A DNA stretch of 44,238 nucleotides, taken from Candidatus Gastranaerophilales bacterium. Lineage in GTDB: Bacteria > Cyanobacteriota > Vampirovibrionia > Gastranaerophilales > Gastranaerophilaceae. Where the stretch lies: contig CALUTK010000009.1 in the NCBI GenBank assembly GCA_944323675.1, positions 1-44,238 of the forward strand, in the 5' to 3' direction. Below the pieces are notes generated by a model that was not told the DNA's origin, searched no databases, and saw nothing but the letters and a program-made list of their open reading frames with translations. The position numbers and the translations under genes were made by a program. Below, piece by piece: positions 38,969 to 44,238 of this stretch (positions within the stretch are counted from its first letter, which is position 1; every line of letters starts with the position of its first letter).

Positions 38969-40130
38969 ATGCTGATTGAGCTTGCGTAATTTTTTTATAT
39001 GACTCAATAACCTCTGTATTTTGTTGTCCCATATTATCATTTTCGAGTTTTTGTTTTGTTGCAGCAATTAATTCCTGTTCAAAATTTTTATCAAACTTAG
39101 CTTTTAGAGCAATAACTTTTGCATTGTAGTCATTATTCTTTTGTAATTCTGATTCTCCGACGACTGCTCTGGAGGCTTTTCCGGCAAGCCAGCTTCCGAC
39201 AAGTCCGACTGCGGCTCCGACAACGGCCCCTACAGCGGTACCGACGCCCGGAATAGGAATACAGGTTCCAATCGCGGCACCTGCTGCAGCTCCTGCTTTC
39301 ATGCCTATTGCAAATCCGGCTGTCTCTGCAGCTACGTTTACAACGGATCTCGCAAGCTGCTTATTGCCGGCAGATGTTCCTAATTTGCTGTACGTTTCTG
39401 ATATTTCCGGCGCAGCCGCAAGAAGAGAAATTCCTGCAAATAACGCATTCCCTTTTACTGCTTTAGAAAGTGTTCTAAAAGTCCCTGATTTCACTGCAAG
39501 TTCTTTCGCTGCAGTAGAGGCTTTGGTTATTCCTGTTTTATTTTTAGCCCATTGAATGGCTTTACCGGCTTTTGTAACCGGTGCAAGCTCTCCGGCAGCT
39601 TTTGCCGTCTGTACATTTAAATCAGCTTTTGCAATTGCAGCGTACACTTCTTTCATTTTGCTTTTATAAGCATCACCACTCAGCTTCCCAGCTTCTCTGA
39701 GGAGTTTTCTTACATCGTTATAATATTTTGACTTTGAAATGTTTTGTAAATATTTAAGTCTTGCATTTCCTGTGAGTTTTGCAGCTTCATCTGCCGGTAA
39801 TTCAGTAAATGCTTTGTATTTTTGCGATAGTTCTTTCAGCGTATTATTCCGGTAGAAATTTTTCGTTGTCTGTACTATGTTATCGCCTTTAAGACTTTTT
39901 TGGAGTTCATCTGTAGCTTTTATTGATTTTTGCACTGTATTCCAAAAACCGTTGTCTTTAAAATTTTTCTTATTATCCAAAAGCCATTTAGTACCTCTGA
40001 TACCTCCGTCAAACACCAGATATCCCGCAACCCCTGCACCCAAATCAAGATTGTAGTGGTTAATGCCTGCACCTGTTGCGTATTTAGCAAGATTCAACAA
40101 ATCGTTACTATTATAACCAATATTTGTCAT
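38967..40130 (-). CDS. Glycine-zipper protein A, unknown
   Basis: 387 residues, basic, no signal peptide. A long helical Lys/Ala-rich part is followed by a hydrophobic core: LFAGISLLAAAPEI at about 230-243, then VVNVAAETAGFAIGMKAGAA and GVGTAVGAVVGAAVGLVG at about 262-313, with repeated GxxxG/AxxxG steps. A charged Gln-rich tail closes it. The core aligns with that of the 287-residue protein. Such helical hairpins insert into or cross membranes in pore-formers and secretion effectors, but no such family is identified. The ATG follows AAGGGAAA. Promoter-like ATACTTTATATATATA lies 24 bases upstream. Confidence 0.7.
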   Translation of the reverse strand: MTNIGYNSNDLLNLAKYATGAGINHYNLDLGAGVAGYLVFDGGIRGTKWLLDNKKNFKDNGFWNTVQKSIKATDELQKSLKGDNIVQTTKNFYRNNTLKELSQKYKAFTELPADEAAKLTGNARLKYLQNISKSKYYNDVRKLLREAGKLSGDAYKSKMKEVYAAIAKADLNVQTAKAAGELAPVTKAGKAIQWAKNKTGITKASTAAKELAVKSGTFRTLSKAVKGNALFAGISLLAAAPEISETYSKLGTSAGNKQLARSVVNVAAETAGFAIGMKAGAAAGAAIGTCIPIPGVGTAVGAVVGAAVGLVGSWLAGKASRAVVGESELQKNNDYNAKVIALKAKFDKNFEQELIAATKQKLENDNMGQQNTEVIESYKKITQAQSA

Positions 40131-40153
40131 ATTTTCCCCGTGTAAATTTCCCT

Positions 40154-40169
40154 TATATATATAAAGTAT
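40154..40169 (-). promoter_or_regulatory. Partial AT-palindrome promoter element (copy 3)
   Basis: ATACTTTATATATATA on the minus strand, 16 bases identical to the core of the 21-bp elements at 13544 and 34020 and at a similar distance from the start codon. The upstream TTACA box is missing here. Confidence 0.4.
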
Positions 40170-40203
40170 TTTTATTAAAAAAAATTGCCATCAAAGAAGC
40201 AAA

Positions 40204-40229
40204 AAGGGCGTTAATTTCTTAACGCCCTT
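40204..40229 (-). terminator. Terminator after glycine-zipper protein B
   Basis: AAGGGCGTTAA / TTAACGCCCTT 11-bp stem. On the minus strand a T5 run follows. Confidence 0.8.
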
Positions 40230-40279
40230 CCCGTCGGGTTATTGGGTGGGTTTGTTTTTACTACCTGCTACCCTGAACC

Positions 40280-41137
40280 CTAGTAAAACAGTCCTGCCTG
40301 TCTGGCCATAAAATCATCGCTGTATTTACCGCCGCCGTACATCTGCATTTGAAGCATAGCGAGTTCCTGCGGGGTCAGCGTAGGCTGCATGAACGGGTTG
40401 GTTGATCCTGTATCAAAGTGATATTGCCCTTGACCTGTTTTTTGCTGCTGGGCTTGCGCCTGTGCTTCCATTTTCTTTTCAGTGTGGCTTTTGCCTGTAA
40501 TAAGGCTGGCGAGCCCGTCCCCTGCCATATAACCGATGATACTGCCTAAGATTGGTCCTACAACAGGAATTGGAGATAATAGCGCTGCACCTATCGCACC
40601 GCCAACCATACCTGATGTTACTCTTGCTGCAGTTTTGACGGTTTCTGTTGCTCCGCCTATAATCCCTTTATCTTTTGTTGCACTCCATATATTCGGAATT
40701 TCTATCCCTATGGCCAGCAGACCTCCAAGAAGAGGTAATCTTGTTCCTAATGACTTGATTGAGCCTTTAAGTCCGCCCCACCATTTTGCTTTTCCGGCTT
40801 TAGCAGCAGTTCTGGCTCCAAGTCTCCACCCGGCTTTCATTCTTGTTGGAATTGATAATGTTTGTTTATACATATTTTTGAAGAAGCCGCCATGTTTATC
40901 TCGCTGAATTTTGTTGAAATCTTCGGCTGATTTAGTTGCATTTTTTAATTGTGTCCAGAAATTTTTGAAATGCAGTCCGCCTGTGCGTTTTCCTGTTTCT
41001 TTTACTGTTCCGTAAAAAGAATCAGTTAAAGTTTTTGAAAAAACTTCGTTACCTGTACCCAATACAAAATCAGGTGCAAGTTGAGCACCGCGTTTAATGT
41101 AATTCCAGGCTCTTGAACCTATTGCACTAATTCCCAT
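40280..41137 (-). CDS. Glycine-zipper protein B, paralogue of A
   Basis: About 285 residues, basic. Core LLGGLLAIGIEIPNIWS followed by TSGMVGGAIGAALLSPIPVV and GPILGSIIGYMAGDG. It shares with protein A the order hydrophobic helix-PEI/IP-N, about 25 residues, then a GxxxG-rich hairpin containing PIPxVG. A Gln-rich linker (EAQAQAQQQ) and LTPQELAMLQMQMYGGG close it; the linker resembles the tail of the 682-residue protein. I prefer ATG 41137 over 41143 because AGG then sits 8 bases upstream. Function unknown. Confidence 0.7.
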   Translation of the reverse strand: MGISAIGSRAWNYIKRGAQLAPDFVLGTGNEVFSKTLTDSFYGTVKETGKRTGGLHFKNFWTQLKNATKSAEDFNKIQRDKHGGFFKNMYKQTLSIPTRMKAGWRLGARTAAKAGKAKWWGGLKGSIKSLGTRLPLLGGLLAIGIEIPNIWSATKDKGIIGGATETVKTAARVTSGMVGGAIGAALLSPIPVVGPILGSIIGYMAGDGLASLITGKSHTEKKMEAQAQAQQQKTGQGQYHFDTGSTNPFMQPTLTPQELAMLQMQMYGGGKYSDDFMARQAGLFY

Positions 41138-41281
41138 AACCATTACCTACTATAATTTTCTAACTACCTTACTTATATAAAAAATTTTTGCTAATCAAAA
41201 TTGCCATGCTTTTAAGTTATGTTACAAAAGTTAAAGATAATTGATTATTTTTTAGCGATTTTTTAGTATTTGCTTTACGTA

Positions 41282-41309
41282 TTGCATTATATTTAAAAAA
41301 GTGTATAAT
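41282..41309 (+). promoter_or_regulatory. Promoter of the small Cys gene and icd, predicted leaderless
   Basis: TTGCAT (41282-41287), 16 bp, TATAAT (41304-41309). The predicted transcript start equals the ATG at 41316. Confidence 0.5.
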
Positions 41310-41315
41310 GATTTT

Positions 41316-41549
41316 ATGTATTGCAATGACTCACGGATTTTTATTGAAAATGATGACTTGTGTAATACTTGTGAAAATTATATAAAAGAATTAGATTGTC
41401 CCTTGCTCGGGGCGCTTATTCAAGGCGACGTGTTTCTGGAAGAGAGTCTTTTGGTGACCCGCTGCGGTTTTTATAAAGAATTTAAACGAAATCTGTATAT
41501 AGTGAAAGGTAAGAAGAAAGATGAAGACAGTAACATTAATAAAAGGTGA
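41316..41549 (+). CDS. Small cysteine-containing protein overlapping icd
   Basis: 77 residues with Cys at 3, 16, 19, 28 and 50 (CNTCENYIKELDCPLL...TRCGFYKEF). The CxxC-x8-C...C pattern suggests zinc or iron-sulfur binding. Not recognised. A GTG 15 bases upstream is also in frame but overlaps the -10 box. The last 29 bases overlap icd in another frame, so expression of the two is coupled. Confidence 0.65.
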   Translation: MYCNDSRIFIENDDLCNTCENYIKELDCPLLGALIQGDVFLEESLLVTRCGFYKEFKRNLYIVKGKKKDEDSNINKR

Positions 41550-42516
41550 CGGCATCGGTCCTGAAATTTCTGATGCGGTGATGAGAATTATTGAAGCCAG
41601 CGGTCTTGAAATTAACTGGGATATCCAAACTGCCGGATCTGAAGTTATTGCGGAAGAAGGTACTCCACTCCCTGCAAGAGTTTTGGAATCCATTAAAGTT
41701 AACCAGGTTGCACTGAAAGCTCCTATTTCAACCCCTATCGGAACAGGATTTCGCTCTGTAAATGTTCAGATGCGTCAGGCTCTTGATTTGTATGCTAATG
41801 TTCGTCCTTGTAAAAACCTTCCTAATGTTAAAACAAGATATGAAAATGTTGATCTTGTTGTTATCCGTGAAAATACAGAGGATTTATATGCAGGTATTGA
41901 GCATAAGATTGATGAAAATACTGCTGAAAGTATAAAAATTATTTCAAGAAAAGCTTCCGAAAGAATTTGCCGTTATGCTTTTGAATATGCTGTTGAACAT
42001 AAACGTAAAGAAGTTTGCTGTGCAACAAAAGCAAATATTTGCAAACTGTCTGACGGTCTGTTTTTAGATTGTTTCAGAACAGTCGCCGCTGAATATCCAA
42101 AAATTAAAGCAAGAGAAATTCTTGTTGATAATTTATGCTTGCAGCTTGTTCAGGATCCGTCAGAATTTGATGTGCTTGTAATGCCAAACCTCTACGGAGA
42201 TATTGTTTCTGACCTCACTGCAGGGTTAATCGGCGGTCTCGGCGTTGCTCAAGGGTCAAATATTGGCAAATACGGTGCTGTTTTTGAGCCGGTTCACGGT
42301 TCTGCTCCGGATTTAAAAGGCAAAAATAAAGCTAACCCTACGGCTATGCTTCTTTCTGCAATTGCCATGCTCAGATATATTGAGGAATATGAACATGCTG
42401 ATAAAATTGAAAAAGCACTTTTCAAAGTATTTGAGGATGGATGTTTTACTGAAGATTTAGGCGGAAAAATGAAAACAACCGAATTCCGCGATGCTGTTAT
42501 AATGAATCTTGGCTAA
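41521..42516 (+). CDS. icd: Isocitrate dehydrogenase, NAD-type family
   Basis: 331 residues of the isocitrate/isopropylmalate dehydrogenase superfamily. IKGDGIGPEI, substrate-binding FRSVNVQMRQALDLYANVRP, VVIRENTEDLYAG, NLYGDIVSDL and EPVHGSAPDLKGKNKANP. The length and the SVNVQMR segment fit the short (mitochondrial or Thermus-like) isocitrate enzymes. Isopropylmalate or homoisocitrate activity cannot be excluded, though no leucine genes are adjacent. AGAAAG precedes the ATG. A terminator follows. Confidence 0.9.
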   Translation: MKTVTLIKGDGIGPEISDAVMRIIEASGLEINWDIQTAGSEVIAEEGTPLPARVLESIKVNQVALKAPISTPIGTGFRSVNVQMRQALDLYANVRPCKNLPNVKTRYENVDLVVIRENTEDLYAGIEHKIDENTAESIKIISRKASERICRYAFEYAVEHKRKEVCCATKANICKLSDGLFLDCFRTVAAEYPKIKAREILVDNLCLQLVQDPSEFDVLVMPNLYGDIVSDLTAGLIGGLGVAQGSNIGKYGAVFEPVHGSAPDLKGKNKANPTAMLLSAIAMLRYIEEYEHADKIEKALFKVFEDGCFTEDLGGKMKTTEFRDAVIMNLG

Positions 42517-42534
42517 CGCCGCTTCTAAATAAGC

Positions 42535-42565
42535 AAAAAGACCGCTTGAATAAAGCGGTCTTTTT
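42535..42565 (+). terminator. Terminator after icd
   Basis: AAAAAGACCGCTT-loop-AAGCGGTCTTTTT; it also faces the convergent gene. Confidence 0.9.
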
Positions 42566-42589
42566 AATGTGTTTGAAATGGTATAATTT

Positions 42590-42925
42590 TTAATCTAACA
42601 AGCCTAAATCTCTCAAAAATCTTGAATTATCAGCGAGTCGTTCAAGTTTTTCGTCTTCAAGCGGGTCAGATGCACCGTTTTTGAAAAGTTCATCTACAAG
42701 GTCATTATGTGAAGTGTTCTCAGGATCGGAAAGCACTAGTTTTGAGAATTTTTTAATATCATGCTGTTTTTCATAGAGCCTAACCGCACGTTTTGATAAT
42801 CCGTCAAGAAATTCGTTTTTTGACATATCAAAATTTACATCAATAGGCTTTATCATGCCATTTGTCGCAGCTTTTTTGCTGTTTTTTGTGCTTAATTTTT
42901 CGGAAAGTTTTTTAAAAAGTTCCAT
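42590..42925 (-). CDS. Small soluble protein, unknown
   Basis: 111 residues, charged and helical: MELFKKLSEKLSTKNSKKAA, then FDMSKNEFLDGLSKRAVRLYEKQ and LERLADNSRFLRDLGLLD. Not recognised. The start at 42925 is chosen because GAGGAT lies about 9 bases upstream; an earlier in-frame ATG (42973) has none. No signal peptide. Confidence 0.6.
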   Translation of the reverse strand: MELFKKLSEKLSTKNSKKAATNGMIKPIDVNFDMSKNEFLDGLSKRAVRLYEKQHDIKKFSKLVLSDPENTSHNDLVDELFKNGASDPLEDEKLERLADNSRFLRDLGLLD

Positions 42926-43010
42926 GACACATATCCTCAATGATATTATCCTATTATTTTTAAAATTTGGCAATCATCCCATGGATTGAGATTAGGGCAG
43001 TGTTTAAATC

Positions 43011-43039
43011 TTGATTAATGTTTCTATTTAATTTATAAT
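43011..43039 (+). promoter_or_regulatory. sigma-70-type promoter of serS
   Basis: TTGATT (43011-43016), 17 bp, TATAAT (43034-43039), 36 bases before the ATG. Confidence 0.7.
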
Positions 43040-43075
43040 ATTTGTGCTGAATACTAAATAAGAAAGAGGTTTGAA

Positions 43076-44238
43076 ATGCTTGATATAAAACTAATTCGGG
43101 AATGTCCTGAAAAGATTAACGAACTTTTAAAAAGAAGAAATCCCGAATTATCAATTGATGAAGTTATTAAGATTGATGAAGAAAGAAGAAAAATTCAGAC
43201 TGCGGCAGATGAATTAAGGTCTAAACGTAAAAAAGATTCGCAGATGATAGGAGAATTAAAGAAAAAGGGTGAAAATACGGACGCTGTACAGGCTGAGGTG
43301 AAAAAACTCGGTGATGAAATAAAGGCTTTGGAAGATAAGCAGTCTGTTTTGGATGAAAAGCAGCGGGATTTACTTTTGCATATTCCGAATATTCCTGATG
43401 AAACAACTCCTGTTGGAGCATCTGAGGATGATAATCAGGAGGTTTATAAGTGGGGTGAACCGAGAAAATTTGACTTTGAATTCAAACCTCACTGGGATTT
43501 ATGTGAAGAAAAAGGACTTGTCGATTTTGAGCGCGGCGTAAAACTTTCCCAGAGCCGTTTTACATTGTATCGCGGCAAGGGGGCAAAACTAGAGCGCGCT
43601 ATTATAAATTTCTTCCTTGATTATCATTGCGGCGAACAGGGATATGAAGAAATTTTGCCGCCATTTATGGCAAATGCTGCAACAATGACCGGAACCGGTC
43701 AGCTTCCAAAATTTGCAGAAGATATGTATAAGTGTGTTGATGAAGATTTATATCTTATTCCGACGGCAGAAGTCCCTGTAACAAACATTTATGCTGGCGA
43801 AATCCTTTCGGAAGATGATTTGCCGAAATATATGACAGCCTATACCCCTTGCTTCCGCCGTGAAGCCGGTTCTGCAGGTAAAGATACAAGAGGATTAATC
43901 AGAGTTCACCAGTTTAATAAAGTTGAACTCGTAAAACTTTGCACACCTCAGACAAGCAAAGATGAACACGAAAAATTAACTGAAGATGCTGAAAAAATGC
44001 TTCAGCTTCTTGAACTCCCGTATAGACGTGAAGCCCTTTGTACCGCTGATATAGGTTTCTCTGCCAATAAATGCTGGGATTTGGAAGTTTGGATGCCGTC
44101 TTACGGTACTTATAAAGAGATTTCAAGCTGTTCAAACTACGGAGATTATCAGGCAAGACGGGCAAATATCCGATACCGCGATAAAGAGACAGGAAAAGTT
44201 CAATTCGTTCACACCATTAACGGCTCAGGACTCGCTGT
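43076..44238 (+). CDS. serS: Seryl-tRNA synthetase (C-terminus cut off)
   Basis: Class II synthetase that charges tRNA-Ser. The N-terminal antiparallel coiled coil (about 25-105) binds the long variable arm. The class II core follows with motif 2 ([22 protein letters not shown] region) and [14 protein letters not shown]; the frame is open at 44238, about 387 of some 425 residues. AAAGAGG lies 7 bases before the ATG. Confidence 0.97.
   Translation, partial: MLDIKLIRECPEKINELLKRRNPELSIDEVIKIDEERRKIQTAADELRSKRKKDSQMIGELKKKGENTDAVQAEVKKLGDEIKALEDKQSVLDEKQRDLLLHIPNIPDETTPVGASEDDNQEVYKWGEPRKFDFEFKPHWDLCEEKGLVDFERGVKLSQSRFTLYRGKGAKLERAIINFFLDYHCGEQGYEEILPPFMANAATMTGTGQLPKFAEDMYKCVDEDLYLIPTAEVPVTNIYAGEILSEDDLPKYMTAYTPCFRREAGSAGKDTRGLIRVHQFNKVELVKLCTPQTSKDEHEKLTEDAEKMLQLLELPYRREALCTADIGFSANKCWDLEVWMPSYGTYKEISSCSNYGDYQARRANIRYRDKETGKVQFVHTINGSGLA

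Noticed and set aside
41221-41226. GTTACA upstream of glycine-zipper protein B as an HLR1-type box
   Set aside because: The second half-site reads TTAAAG, too far from TTACA.

Overview
This is a low-GC bacterial chromosome segment with no rRNA, tRNA, phage or plasmid genes visible. The best fit is a non-photosynthetic relative of Cyanobacteria (Vampirovibrionia/Melainabacteria, Gastranaerophilales type). This placement is an inference from three things: an SLH-domain surface protein, several families of glycine-zipper and helical proteins that I cannot name, and intergenic boxes matching the cyanobacterial HLR1/RpaB consensus. I could not run a phylogeny.

Layout. 1-7.4 kb: gpmI (cut by the window edge), a yjbQ/dead-amidohydrolase pair, a membrane-anchored unknown, obg and tsaD. 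7.6-11.2 kb: a HerA-like protein with a degenerate P-loop fused to a UvrD-type C-terminal domain, yqeK and nadD. 11.2-19.9 kb: an accessory region with a large flagellin-like helical protein, a 56-residue protein, a multi-helix membrane protein, a structured 6S-like RNA, a cpaE/cpaF-like pair whose CpaF is degenerate, and another membrane protein. 20-22 kb: uvrB. 22.2-29.8 kb: a nine-gene minus-strand operon (ClpX-type zinc domain alone, unknown helical protein, ruvX, DUF1292, Clp-N-domain-only protein, tilS, hpt, soluble histidine kinase, membrane protein). 30-32.8 kb: a TPR lipoprotein with lgt, then an MFS transporter. 32.9-41.1 kb: surface and accessory genes (SLH protein, Cys-rich secreted protein, small helical proteins, two paralogous glycine-zipper proteins) around pyk and a uridine-kinase-like gene. 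41.3-44.2 kb: a small Cys protein overlapping an isocitrate dehydrogenase, a small unknown, and serS (cut by the window edge).

Three layers of non-coding structure stand out. First, four copies of a 142-245 bp miniature inverted-repeat element with GGGACTTATAT ends; two have perfect 8-bp target duplications and one has a 7/8 match. Second, direct TTACA repeats spaced 10 bp apart (HLR1 type), perfect at three loci and imperfect at two more, sit upstream of the accessory/surface genes. Two promoter classes accompany them: one with a 21-bp AT palindrome, one resembling sigma-28 promoters. Third, five genes (nadD, tsaD, uvrB, the MFS gene and the small Cys gene) have a -10 box ending at about their start codon minus 6-9 nt and no Shine-Dalgarno, so they look leaderless.

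The housekeeping genes serve glycolysis (gpmI, pyk), NAD synthesis (nadD, yqeK), the TCA cycle (icd), tRNA modification and charging (tsaD, tilS, serS), DNA repair (uvrB, ruvX), ribosome assembly (obg) and lipoprotein maturation (lgt). The accessory genes look like envelope or secreted components under shared control. Their functions are not recognisable from sequence alone.
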